A stretch of 64,000 nucleotides of DNA from VRUE01 sp963702575 (GTDB lineage Bacteria; Actinomycetota; Thermoleophilia; Solirubrobacterales; 70-9), in the NCBI GenBank assembly GCA_963702575.1, contig CAVPCU010000005.1, forward strand, positions 310,001 to 374,000, written 5' to 3'. Shown here piece after piece: positions 7,964 to 16,473 of the stretch (the first letter of the stretch is position 1; each line of letters starts with the position of its first letter). The notes under the pieces are model-generated. The model ran no database searches, was not told the DNA's origin, and worked only from the letters and a program-made list of their open reading frames with translations. The translations under genes were made by a program, and so were the position numbers.

Positions 7964-9681
7964 ATGAGACTCAAACAATTTTCAGTTACGAAATTCCGCA
8001 GTATCACCAAAGCGGAGAAACTTCCGATCGGCGATTTTACGGTGCTCATAGGCCCCAACAACGAGGGTAAGTCCAACATCCTTGAGGCTCTCGCTATGGG
8101 AATGCAGGAGCTCGGGCGTCCAACGCAACGGGTGTTTAGATCCGCAGCACGCCGGAGATTCCGCTCCAACTATGAGCGGGCGGAGGAGCTTCACTATGAA
8201 TGGGACCGGGACTTTCCACAGGACCTTCAAGAAAAAGAAGACGGCCGAACGACGATGAATTTCGATTTTGAGCTGACGCCGACGGAGGTTGAAGAATTCT
8301 ATGACGAGGTCGGCAGCCGCTTTAACGAAGCTCTCCCAATTAGTCTGAGCTGGGGCCGTACTGGTAGACCGAGCTTCCGTGTGCGCAAGCGAGGGCCTGC
8401 GCAAAAGTCCCTGTCGGAAAAGAGAGTCGCGATAGCGCAGTTTGTAGCGGCTCGAGTCCAAGTGCAATATGTCCCTGCAATTCGAACCGGGAAGCGCGTA
8501 GCCTCAATTGTGCAGCGGATGCTTGCCCGAGAACTAGCGGCAGCTGCCGATGACCCGGAATACGCTGAAGCGCTAGATCGAGTGCAGCAACTTCAGCAAC
8601 CTGTGCTCGAGAAGCTATCCGTCTCAATTGCTGACCGCTTACAGAGTTTGCTTCCCGAGGTTAAAGGTGTGGCGATCGAGCATGAAGAGGATCGGGCAGT
8701 GCCCAGGGGTGTCGCCATCGTTGTGGATGACGGTGTCGCAACGGATCTCATTTTTAAGGGTGACGGCGTCCAAAGCCTCGCGGCCTTGGCGATGATGCAG
8801 CACTACTCTCGCCAGACCGCGCGAGCGCGTGAGTTCATCTTGGCCGTAGAGGAGCCTGAGGCGCATCTGCACCCACGAGCAATCCATGCCCTCAGAGACA
8901 CGCTGCGCGAGACCGCTGAGAAGCAGCAGGTTGTTGTTACCACGCACTCGCCACTGCTTGTAAATCGCCTGGATCTGGAATGCAACATAGTCGTTACCAA
9001 AAATCGTGCTGCACCCGCAGAATCTGTTCAGGAACTGCGAGAGATTCTCGGCGTACATGTATCTGACAATCTCGCGGCGGCAGAGGTTGTGTTGGTGGTG
9101 GAGGGGGTAGACGATGAAAGATGCCTGCGAGCTCTTCTACCGATTCACGCTCCAAGGCTTACTTCCAGCCTGAGGGACGGGATCTTGACGGTTATGCCTC
9201 TCCATGGTGCGGGAAACATGCCATATCTTCTTACTCAACTCCGAGATTCACTCGCGGCTACCCATGCCTTCTTAGATGATGATGAGGCAGGTAGGACGGC
9301 TGCGAAAGCGGCACAGGATGCGGGTTTGCTGACGGAGGCAGATACGACCATGGCCATGTGTCAAGGTGCCCGTAAAGGGTCAGAGTTAGAGGATCTAATT
9401 AACCCTGACGTGTACCAAGACCTATTTATAGAGCATTTTGGCGTTGATATAGGTCATGCGTGGATCACACGAATGTCGAAAGGCAAGTGGTCGGACCGAA
9501 TGGCAATGTCTTCAAGACGAGTGGCAAGCGGTGGACATCGAAGATCGCGAAGGAGGCCAAAGAATTGGTCGCAACGGCGGTTGAGGAAACCCCTAACGTG
9601 GCCCTGAAAGGGGAATCGAAGGACATCCTCCTTTCGCTTGGCCATGGTCTTGAGCGCAAGCTAGAGAGTCGCTCCAAGTAG
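7964..9681 (+). pseudogene. OLD-family ATP-dependent endonuclease, frameshifted near 3' end
   Basis: ABC-type ATPase fused to a Toprim nuclease, as in phage P2 Old. ATG 7964 follows an AAGGCGG ribosome site. The N-terminal ATPase half has Walker A (GPNNEGKSNIL, residues ~30-40), Walker B (FILAVEEPEAHLHP) and the switch His in VVTTHSPLL. The Toprim half starts at EVVLVVEGVDDERCL and includes FLDDDEAGR. After KGKWSDR (about 9490) the frame becomes meaningless, but the next frame continues in family style (GNVFKTSGKRWTSKIAKEAK ... to the TAG at 9681). One base is therefore missing near 9485-9500. This could be a disabled gene or a sequencing error. GC is well below the core genome, indicating transfer. 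No helicase partner of the Gabija type is adjacent. Confidence 0.85.
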
Positions 9682-9850
9682 CGGCTTGTCTGGCCCTCCG
9701 TAGTTGTGGTCGGCGTATATTTTCTCAATCGACATTTCTTGGCGCTCCTCAGTCTGGGTATTGGTCTCCAGGGTGGCTAGTCTTCACGGTTGCCATCAAG
9801 CGTGACCCGGATCAACGCACATACAAAGATAGGAATTTGCAGGTAAAATT

Positions 9851-10411
9851 TTGATAAGTACGAACGAATTCAAGAATGGCAGCCACATCGAAATCGACGG
9901 GGCGGTCTTCAAGATCATCGAGTTCCAGCACGTCAAGCCCGGCAAGGGCGGGGCGTTCGTGCGGACCAAGTTGCGCAAGATCGACGACGGCTCGGTCCAG
10001 GACAAGACGTTCCGGGCGGGGGAGAAGTTTCGCCCGGTCCACACCGAGTCGCGCAAGATGCAGTACCTCTACGACTCCGGCGAAGCGGCGGTCTTCATGG
10101 ACAGCCAGGACTTCGAGCAGATCGAGGTGCCGAGCGCCGTCGTCGGCGAGGCGATCAAGTGGATGCTCCCCAACGACGAGGTCGACGTGCTCTTCGTCGA
10201 CGAACGGCCGAGCGACGTCCAGGTGCCGAGCGCGGTCGAGATGAAGGTCACCCAGACCGATCCGGGCGTGAAAGGGGACACCGCCTCGGGCGGGGGCAGC
10301 AAGCCGGCGACGCTCGAGTCGGGCGTGGTCGTGCACGTCCCGCTCTTCATCGAGGAGGGCGAGAGCGTCCGGGTCGACACCCGCAAAGGCGAGTACGTCT
10401 CGCGCGCATAG
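9851..10411 (+). CDS. efp: Translation elongation factor P
   Basis: Binds stalled ribosomes and promotes peptide bond formation at polyproline stretches. 186 residues with the KOW-like domain I. Its loop tip Lys occurs in KPGKGGAFV (residue ~32), the site that is modified or recognised in the family. Two OB domains follow, including VPSAVEMKVTQTDPGVKGDT and the C-terminal signature VPLFIEEGESVRVDTRKGEYVSR. The start is TTG 9851, preceded by a weak AGG eight bases upstream; no better start exists in frame. The leader (9682-9850) is AT-richer than the gene, consistent with a foreign junction just upstream. It is followed by nusB. Confidence 0.95.
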   Translation: MISTNEFKNGSHIEIDGAVFKIIEFQHVKPGKGGAFVRTKLRKIDDGSVQDKTFRAGEKFRPVHTESRKMQYLYDSGEAAVFMDSQDFEQIEVPSAVVGEAIKWMLPNDEVDVLFVDERPSDVQVPSAVEMKVTQTDPGVKGDTASGGGSKPATLESGVVVHVPLFIEEGESVRVDTRKGEYVSRA

Positions 10412-10445
10412 GGACGCCGCCGGGCGGAAGCGCGAAGATAGGGGC

Positions 10446-10826
10446 ATGCGAAGGTCCGACCAGCGCCGCGACGCCGTCTTCGCCGGCTACCAGCGCGATG
10501 TCGCCGCCCGCCCGCTGGAGGAGCTGCTTGCGGACGCCCGCCCGTTCACGCGCGAGCTGGCCGAGGCTGTCGACGGGCATCGCGAGGAGCTCGATGCGAC
10601 GATCGCCCGCCACGCGCGCGGCTGGCAGCTCGAGCGGATCGCGCCGCTGGAGCTGAACACGATGCGCGTCGCGCTGTATGAGATCGAGTACAGCGACGAG
10701 GTGCCCGACGAGGTGGCGATCGACGAGGCGGTTGAGATCGCCAAGCGCTACTGCGGCGCCGACGCGCCCGGTTTCGTCAACGGCATCCTCGGCGCGATCG
10801 TGCGCGAGCGGCAGGGGGTTTCGTGA
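10446..10826 (+). CDS. nusB: Transcription antitermination factor NusB
   Basis: RNA-binding component of the rRNA antitermination complex (boxA binding with NusE/S10). 126 residues, all helical. The family signature is clear from LERIAPLELNTMRVALYEI through VPDEVAIDEAVEIAKRYC to APGFVNGILGAIV. Start ATG 10446 lies 34 bases after efp; the stop overlaps the next GTG by three bases. The conserved efp-nusB pairing supports the call. Confidence 0.95.
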   Translation: MRRSDQRRDAVFAGYQRDVAARPLEELLADARPFTRELAEAVDGHREELDATIARHARGWQLERIAPLELNTMRVALYEIEYSDEVPDEVAIDEAVEIAKRYCGADAPGFVNGILGAIVRERQGVS

Positions 10827-10987
10827 GCCGGCTGGGCGAGATCGCGGCCCGCCTCAAGGCGATCGCCGCCGAGCTGGAGGCCGAGGAGGCCGGGGACGAG
10901 CGCGCGGCGGAGCTGGCGAGCGAGGCGGCCGAGCTCTCGGCCGAGGCGGTGGAGGAGGCCAACCGCCGTATCCGCGAGTCGGGGTGA
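10823..10987 (+). CDS. Small helical protein, exodeoxyribonuclease VII small subunit-like
   Basis: 54 residues from GTG 10823, overlapping the nusB stop and itself overlapped by the GTG of the next gene. The product is a Glu/Ala-rich helical hairpin (RLGEIAARLKAIAAELEAEE ... EEANRRIRES). This resembles XseB, which stabilises exonuclease VII, and the position directly before a polyprenyl synthase and dxs is the usual XseB place. It lacks several typical XseB residues and no xseA is in the window, so the assignment is tentative. The strict overlap on both sides makes it very likely to be a real gene. Confidence 0.6.
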   Translation: MSRLGEIAARLKAIAAELEAEEAGDERAAELASEAAELSAEAVEEANRRIRESG

Positions 10988-11847
10988 GCTACCCGGAGGA
11001 CCTGCGCGAGCTGATCGAGGCCGAGCTCGGGCGCCTCGATTTCGGCGCGCCCCCGGCAGCCGCCGGCCTGGAGGAGGCGATGCGCTACTCGCTGCTCGCA
11101 GGCGGCAAGCGCGTGCGCCCGGTGCTGGCGCTCGCCACCGCCCGCGCGCTCGGCGCCGAGCCGAGGCGCTACCTGCCGGTCGCAACCGCCCTGGAGCTGG
11201 TCCACACCTACTCGCTGATCCACGACGACCTGCCGGCGATGGATGACGACGAGCTGCGCCGCGGCCTGCCGACCGCCCACGTCAAGTTCGGCGAGGACGT
11301 CGCGATCCTCTCCGGCGACGGGCTCTTCGCCGAGGCGATGCGGACCTTCTGCGCCCAGCCGGGAGAGCCGGCCAGGGTGCTCGCCGCACTCGCCGAGCTG
11401 ACCGCCGCCACCGGGGTCGGCGGAATGGTCGGAGGGCAGTACGCCGACGTGGTCGATGGGGCGGAGGACGCCGAGCAGCTGCGCGCCCTGCACGAGCTGA
11501 AGACCGGGCGGCTGATCGCCGCCGCCGTCGGCGTCGTCCTGGCGATGGAGGGAGCGGGCGAACCTGAGACAATTCCGTATCGGCGCTTCGCCGCAGAGCT
11601 CGGCGTGCTGTTCCAGATCGTCGACGACATCCTCGACGTCACCGGCAGCGACGAGCAGCTCGGCAAGCCCCGTGGTAGCGACGCGCGACATGGCAAACTC
11701 ACCTACGTCAGCCTCTTCGGCCTCGAGCGGGCACGCGAGCTCGCAGCCACCTCGCACGCCAGGGCGACGGCGGCGCTGGCCGAGGCGCCCGGCGAGACCG
11801 AGGACCTGAAGGGCGTCGCCGACTACGTCTTCACCCGCAACGAATGA
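10984..11847 (+). CDS. ispA: Polyprenyl (farnesyl/geranylgeranyl) diphosphate synthase
   Basis: Condenses isopentenyl diphosphate with allylic diphosphates. 287 residues from GTG 10984. The N-terminus carries GGKRVRPVL. The first aspartate-rich motif is HDDLPAMDDD with its downstream RRGLPTAH, followed by GGQYADV and HELKTGRLI. The second Asp-rich motif is QIVDDILDVTG, ending in a conserved KLTYVSLFGLERARE. Two extra residues between the aspartates of the first motif are typical of bacterial FPP/GGPP synthases; chain length is not certain. It is translationally coupled to dxs downstream, linking it to the MEP pathway. Confidence 0.9.
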   Translation: MSYPEDLRELIEAELGRLDFGAPPAAAGLEEAMRYSLLAGGKRVRPVLALATARALGAEPRRYLPVATALELVHTYSLIHDDLPAMDDDELRRGLPTAHVKFGEDVAILSGDGLFAEAMRTFCAQPGEPARVLAALAELTAATGVGGMVGGQYADVVDGAEDAEQLRALHELKTGRLIAAAVGVVLAMEGAGEPETIPYRRFAAELGVLFQIVDDILDVTGSDEQLGKPRGSDARHGKLTYVSLFGLERARELAATSHARATAALAEAPGETEDLKGVADYVFTRNE

Positions 11848-13847
11848 GCCACGAAGAAGAGAAACTGCTGGAGGGCATCGACGGCCCGGCCGACCTGCAC
11901 GGCCTCGACGACGAGCAGCTGCAGCGGGTGGCGCAGGAGATGCGCACATACGTCATCGACACGATCGGCGAGATCGGCGGCCACTTCGGCGCCAACCTCG
12001 GTACCTGCGAGCTGGCCGTCGCCCTGCACAGCCTGCTCGACTCGCCCCGCGACAAGATCCTCTGGGACGTCGGCCACCAGGCCTACCCCCACAAGATCCT
12101 CACCGGCCGGCGCGAGCTGCTGCCGACGATCCGCCAGTACGAGGGCCTGGCTCCGTTCTGCTCGATCCCCGAGTCCGAGCACGACGTGATGGGCGCCGGC
12201 CACGCCTCGACCTCGATCGGGTACGCAGTCGGGCTGAAGGAGGCGATGCGCAAGGGGATCGGCGAGGACGGCCGGGTCGCCGCGGTGATCGGCGACGGCG
12301 CCCTCACCGGCGGCGTCGCTTACGAGGCTCTGCACGCCGCGGGCGGCCTGCAGACGCCGATCGTGATCGTCCTCAACGACAACGGCATGTCGATCTCACC
12401 CAACGTCGGCGCCCTCTCACGCTACTTCAACCGGGTGCGTCTCAACCCGCGCCTCTATCACGCCCGCGAGGGGGTCGAGGACCGCCTCACCAAGCTCCCA
12501 TTGGGGCTGGGCCGGCGGATCGAACGCCTCGGGCCCGAGATCAAGTCGATGGTCAAGGCCTACTGGGCGCCCGGCCTCTTCTTCGAGGAGCTCGACCTCG
12601 CCTACATGGGGGTGATCGACGGCCACGACGTGCACGCCCTGCGGGCGGCGCTGCGCGAGGCCTTCGAGGCCGACCGCCCCGTCGTCGTCCACATCCACAC
12701 GGTCAAGGGCAAGGGCTTCGCCCCGGCCGAGGAGGGCGGCCTGGAGGGGATGGAGAAGTGGCACGCGGCGAAGCCGAACAGCATCGTCAACGGCGCGCCG
12801 GCGAAGCCCGTCCCCGTCAAGGAGTCCGACTCGCCCCAGGCGATCGCCCCCGAGCGGCTGGAGAAGCCGCCGGAGGCCGGTGCGCCGCCGCAGTACACGC
12901 AGGTCTTCGGCGAGGCGATCGTCGTCGAGGCCGAGCGCGACGAGCGGGTCATCGGCATCACCGCCGCGATGGCGGGGGGGACCGGCCTGCAGAAGCTGGC
13001 GGACGAGCGCCCCGGGCAGTACTACGACGTCGGCATCGCCGAGCAGAACGCGGTCCTGCTCGCCTCGGGCCTGGCGCTGCAGGGCGCCAAGCCGGTCTGC
13101 GCGATCTACTCGACCTTCCTGCAGCGCGCCTACGACCAGATCATCCACGACGTCTGCCTGCAACAGCTCGACGTCACCTTCGCGATGGACCGCGCCGGCC
13201 TGGTCGGCGACGACGGCCCGACCCACCACGGCGCCTTCGACGTCTCCTACTTCCGGCCGCTGCCGAACGTGGTCGTGATGGCGCCGCGCGACGAGGCGAT
13301 GCTGGTCCACATGCTGCGCACGGCGATCGCCCACGAGGGCCCGGCGGCGCTGCGCTACCCGCGCGGCGCGGCGGAGGGGGTGGAGCTGCCGGCCGAGCCG
13401 CGGGAGATCCCGATCGGCAGCGGCGAGCTGCTGGAGAGCGGCGAGCGGGTGGCGCTGCTCGGCTACGGCTACGGCGTCGCGGTGGCGCTCGAGGCGGCCG
13501 AGATCCTCGCCGGCCACGGACTGCGGCCGACCGTCGCCGACGCCCGCTTCGCCAAGCCGCTCGACACCGAGCTGCTTGAGCGGCTCGCGCTGGGCCATGA
13601 CCTGCTGGTGACGATCGAGGAGAACGTGCTGGCGGGGGGATTCGGCTCCGGCGTGCTCGAGCACCTCGAGGACGCCTTCGCCGAGCGTGCCGCGGATCGC
13701 GCGCGGGTGCTGCGGATCGGCCTGCCCGACCGCTACGTCACCCATGGCAAGCCCGCGCTGCTGCGCGAGGAGGTCGGCCTCACCGGCGAGTCGGTGGCCG
13801 ACCGGGTCCTCGCCGCGCTGCGCTCGGGCGAGCCCGCCGTTCGCTGA
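11844..13847 (+). CDS. dxs: 1-deoxy-D-xylulose-5-phosphate synthase
   Basis: Thiamine-diphosphate enzyme joining pyruvate and glyceraldehyde-3-phosphate, the first step of the MEP isoprenoid pathway. 667 residues, a little longer than usual because of a Pro/Ala-rich linker around residues 310-345. It shows FGANLGTCELAVALH, WDVGHQAYPHKILTGR, and the TPP-binding GDGALTGG ... NDNGMSISPNVG. The transketolase pyrimidine domain has DRAGLVGDDGPTHHGAFD, and the C-terminal domain contains TIEENVLAGGFGS. ATG 11844 overlaps the stop of ispA (ATGA). No gene follows on this strand for over 300 bases. Confidence 0.96.
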   Translation: MSHEEEKLLEGIDGPADLHGLDDEQLQRVAQEMRTYVIDTIGEIGGHFGANLGTCELAVALHSLLDSPRDKILWDVGHQAYPHKILTGRRELLPTIRQYEGLAPFCSIPESEHDVMGAGHASTSIGYAVGLKEAMRKGIGEDGRVAAVIGDGALTGGVAYEALHAAGGLQTPIVIVLNDNGMSISPNVGALSRYFNRVRLNPRLYHAREGVEDRLTKLPLGLGRRIERLGPEIKSMVKAYWAPGLFFEELDLAYMGVIDGHDVHALRAALREAFEADRPVVVHIHTVKGKGFAPAEEGGLEGMEKWHAAKPNSIVNGAPAKPVPVKESDSPQAIAPERLEKPPEAGAPPQYTQVFGEAIVVEAERDERVIGITAAMAGGTGLQKLADERPGQYYDVGIAEQNAVLLASGLALQGAKPVCAIYSTFLQRAYDQIIHDVCLQQLDVTFAMDRAGLVGDDGPTHHGAFDVSYFRPLPNVVVMAPRDEAMLVHMLRTAIAHEGPAALRYPRGAAEGVELPAEPREIPIGSGELLESGERVALLGYGYGVAVALEAAEILAGHGLRPTVADARFAKPLDTELLERLALGHDLLVTIEENVLAGGFGSGVLEHLEDAFAERAADRARVLRIGLPDRYVTHGKPALLREEVGLTGESVADRVLAALRSGEPAVR

Positions 13848-13949
13848 CGGCTGTCACGGACGAAAATTGGAGCTTGCGCCAAAGCGCTCAATCGGTTAGC
13901 CTGCGCGCGGCCTTCTTGGTGGCACCGGAATCGAGTCGCCTTTCGCGGA

Positions 13950-14062
13950 GCGTTTCTGGGGTTACTACAGGGAGAGGAGGCGCGTATCTCTGGATATGCA
14001 GGTCCGCTGGGCAGGCGGACCCTTGCCCGCGGCAGGCGCCCAGGCGCCGGCCGCGGGCTTTT
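13950..14062 (+). ncRNA. Candidate structured RNA element, copy 1, ending in a terminator
   Basis: A 25-base core at 13950-13974 (key block GGGGTTACTACAGGGAG) recurs at 20948-20972 with one mismatch. The similarity continues without gaps to 13998 (40 of 49 bases, including TATCTCT and ATATG at the same spacing). Next comes a 7-bp hairpin (GGTCCGC at 14001, GCGGACC at 14015), then the strong terminator at 14025-14062. The whole looks like a short, terminated transcript or a 5' leader lying between dxs and the exported-protein genes. No matching protein frame is convincing. The identity of the RNA and its strand are inference. Confidence 0.45.
14025..14062 (+). terminator. Strong rho-independent terminator
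   Basis: GCCCGCGGC pairs with GCCGCGGGC, and GGCGCC with GGCGCC inside it, giving about 15 base pairs with a tiny loop. The TTTT at 14059-14062 follows directly. It would terminate rightward transcription from dxs or from the element just upstream. Confidence 0.8.
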
Positions 14063-14172
14063 GCCGTGGCGCTCGACGGTTGTACTATGGGACAGCTGCT
14101 TGCAGCGGTTCATTACGCACGATCGAACGAAAACGGTTGCGTAACTATTAAGGGGAGGTTAGAGTCCTCGCC

Positions 14173-16473
14173 GTGCTGGCAGCCGAGGGAGGCGCAAGGC
14201 GGGGGCGACGGGCGCTGGGGGCGCTTCTCGTTGCGCTCGCCTTGGCGGTCGCCACAGCGCCGGCAGCGAGGGCCGAATTGTTCACCGTCGACCAGACCGG
14301 CGACCAGAGCGACGCGGCGCTGGGGGACGAAATCTGTGAAATCGCGGGAGGGGGCTGCACGCTGCGCGCCGCGATCGAAGAGTCGAACGCGTCCGTCGGC
14401 GAATCCGACCGGATCTTCTTCGAAGAAGAGCCCTTCGACGGGAGCTCGACGGCGGTCATCGCGCCCGGCAGCCCCCTGCCGCCGATAGAAGACAAGGTGG
14501 CGATCGAATCGAAGGAATGCCCTTCGGAATCGCATCATCCGTGCGCGGGCATCGAAGGTCCAAGCGGCGTGCCCGCGCTGGTCGTGCATGACACCGAAGG
14601 CGTGAAAGTGACGGGCCTCTCGATCGCCGGTGCCGGGATCGGGATCGAGGTCGAAGGCTCGCCCAAGCTCGTCTTCCAGGGGAACTGGGTTGGCGTCAAG
14701 CTCGACGGCAGCGCCGGCGGCAACGAAACGGGCGTCCTCCTCGGCCCAGGCTCGGACGGCGCCACGATCGGCAGCGAAGGGGTCGAGGGGCTGAACGTCT
14801 TCGCCGGCAACGCCGCAGACGGCCTCGACATTCACGGCGCCAGCGGGACGAAGGTCCTCGGCAACTACTTCGGGGTCGAGCGCGACGGAACCACGGCGCT
14901 GTCCAACGGCAAGGACATCGAGGTGACCTCGGTCTCCGGCGGGGCCCCGGCGAGCGGCACGACGATCGGTACCAGGTTGAAGCCGGGGCCGGCGGTGAGT
15001 CCCGAATGCGACGGCGGCTGCAACCTGATCTCGGACTCGGGGGGCAGCGGCATCGACCTGGTCGGCGACGGCGGCCCGGAGGCCCCCGCCGCGCTGACGA
15101 CCATCCTCGGCAACTACATCGGCCTCGACGCCGGCGGCGACGCGGCGATTCCCAATACCGCGGACGGGGTGCGCGTCGGCACGGCGGGGCAGACGGTCGT
15201 CGGCGGGCTCAAATCGGGCGAAGCGAACCGCATCAACGGCGGCATGGCGGCAATCGTGGCCGGACCGGGGGCGCCCGATCTGCTGGTTCGCGGCAACCAG
15301 ATCGGGCTCGACGCATTCGGCGGTGCCGGCCTGGCGCCGCCGGGCGAAGGGATCGCGGTCGACTCGACCGGGCTCTCGAGCGCGGCGGTCGAAGCGACGA
15401 TCGCCGGCAACGCGATCGAGGTCAGCGGCGGTGCCGGCATCGACCAGCAGGGCTACGGCGCGACGATCTCGGGGAACGAGATCCACGGAGCCGGCACCGG
15501 CATCCGGACCCACGGTTCCGACACCAAGCACGGCAACCTGATCGCAGGCAACGCTGTTCAAGGCCCGCAGGGAAGCGGGATCGCGGTCGAAAACGAACTC
15601 AACGAAATCGCCGGAAACGAAGTCACGGGGGCGGGCGGAGCCGGGATCCTGGTGAAAGGCAGCGCCAAAACGAGCGTGGCTCAGAACGTCGTCGGCGGCG
15701 ACGCGGCGGCGGCCGAAAACGTCGTCTCGGGCGGCGCGGCCGCGGCGATCGAAATCTCCGACGTCGAAGCGAGCGAGAACGAAGTCGCCCGCAACCGCGG
15801 GATAGCCAATAGCGGGCCCTTCATCGAGCTCGTCGCGGCAGGCTCCGAATCCAAAGGACCGAACAAGGGGATACTCCCGCCGGCGTTCGCCAGCGCGACC
15901 GAAGCCGGCGCCAGCGGCAGCGCCAAAGCCGGTGCCCGCGTGCGCGTATTCCGCAAGCAGCTCGCCGCCGCCGGCGAGTTGCAGTCCTTCCTCGGCGAAG
16001 CGGTGGCCGATGCGGAAGGCGATTGGCAGCTCTCCTACGGCGCGCCGCTTCCCCCCGGGACGATCGTCGCGGCGACGCAGACCCTCGAAGGCGGCACCTC
16101 CGAGCTGGCGATGGCGACGACCGTGGGCGGCGAAGCCGGGTCGGGCGGAGCGATGAGCGCGGCTGGTCCCATCCTCGCGCCTGGGACGCGCCTGGTGTCG
16201 CCGCAGACCTGGATCGTCAAGGCCCCCGCCCGGACGATCCGTACTCACACCGCACATTTCGCCTTCCAAGCGGATGAGCCCGGCTCGCGCTTCCAGTGCA
16301 GCCTCGACGCTGGCGCGTTCCGCCCCTGCCGCTCGCCGAAGGCCTATGCCGGCCTGCGACCCGGCAGCCACGTCTTCGAAGTGCGTGCGGTTGACCGGGC
16401 CGGCGATGTCGATCCGAGCCCAGCGAGAAAGCGGTTCGCGGTCGTTGGCGGAGGGCACGGGCGAGGCCGATGA
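14173..16473 (+). CDS. Exported right-handed beta-helix protein with CSLREA-like region
   Basis: 766 residues from GTG 14173. A signal peptide ends near residue 36 (ALAVATAPAARAE). Residues 37-80 carry FTVDQTGDQSD and CTLRAAIEESNA, the CSLREA-type N-terminal element of secreted beta-helix proteins. Residues ~130-560 consist of beta-helix rungs with recurring GN-IG motifs (VFQGNWVGVKLDG, VLGNYFGVERDG, ILGNYIGLDAGG, VRGNQIGLDAFG). The C-terminal ~85 residues form an Ig-like domain with a Cys pair (FQCSLDAGAFRPC) seen in Solirubrobacterales surface proteins. Glutamate is mostly GAA. An AGGGGAGG lies 15 bases upstream, rather far. It overlaps the next gene by ATGA. Probably a surface adhesin or polysaccharide-binding protein. 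Confidence 0.8.
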   Translation: MLAAEGGARRGRRALGALLVALALAVATAPAARAELFTVDQTGDQSDAALGDEICEIAGGGCTLRAAIEESNASVGESDRIFFEEEPFDGSSTAVIAPGSPLPPIEDKVAIESKECPSESHHPCAGIEGPSGVPALVVHDTEGVKVTGLSIAGAGIGIEVEGSPKLVFQGNWVGVKLDGSAGGNETGVLLGPGSDGATIGSEGVEGLNVFAGNAADGLDIHGASGTKVLGNYFGVERDGTTALSNGKDIEVTSVSGGAPASGTTIGTRLKPGPAVSPECDGGCNLISDSGGSGIDLVGDGGPEAPAALTTILGNYIGLDAGGDAAIPNTADGVRVGTAGQTVVGGLKSGEANRINGGMAAIVAGPGAPDLLVRGNQIGLDAFGGAGLAPPGEGIAVDSTGLSSAAVEATIAGNAIEVSGGAGIDQQGYGATISGNEIHGAGTGIRTHGSDTKHGNLIAGNAVQGPQGSGIAVENELNEIAGNEVTGAGGAGILVKGSAKTSVAQNVVGGDAAAAENVVSGGAAAAIEISDVEASENEVARNRGIANSGPFIELVAAGSESKGPNKGILPPAFASATEAGASGSAKAGARVRVFRKQLAAAGELQSFLGEAVADAEGDWQLSYGAPLPPGTIVAATQTLEGGTSELAMATTVGGEAGSGGAMSAAGPILAPGTRLVSPQTWIVKAPARTIRTHTAHFAFQADEPGSRFQCSLDAGAFRPCRSPKAYAGLRPGSHVFEVRAVDRAGDVDPSPARKRFAVVGGGHGRGR

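Noticed and set aside
7208..7978. 256-codon minus-strand frame across the RelE-like region
   Set aside because: It has no recognisable motifs. The plus-strand C-terminal half matches RelE-like positions, although this region remains uncertain.
7964..9681. Gabija defence system (GajA-like nuclease)
   Set aside because: An OLD-type nuclease is present, but the UvrD-like GajB helicase is absent; the next gene is efp.
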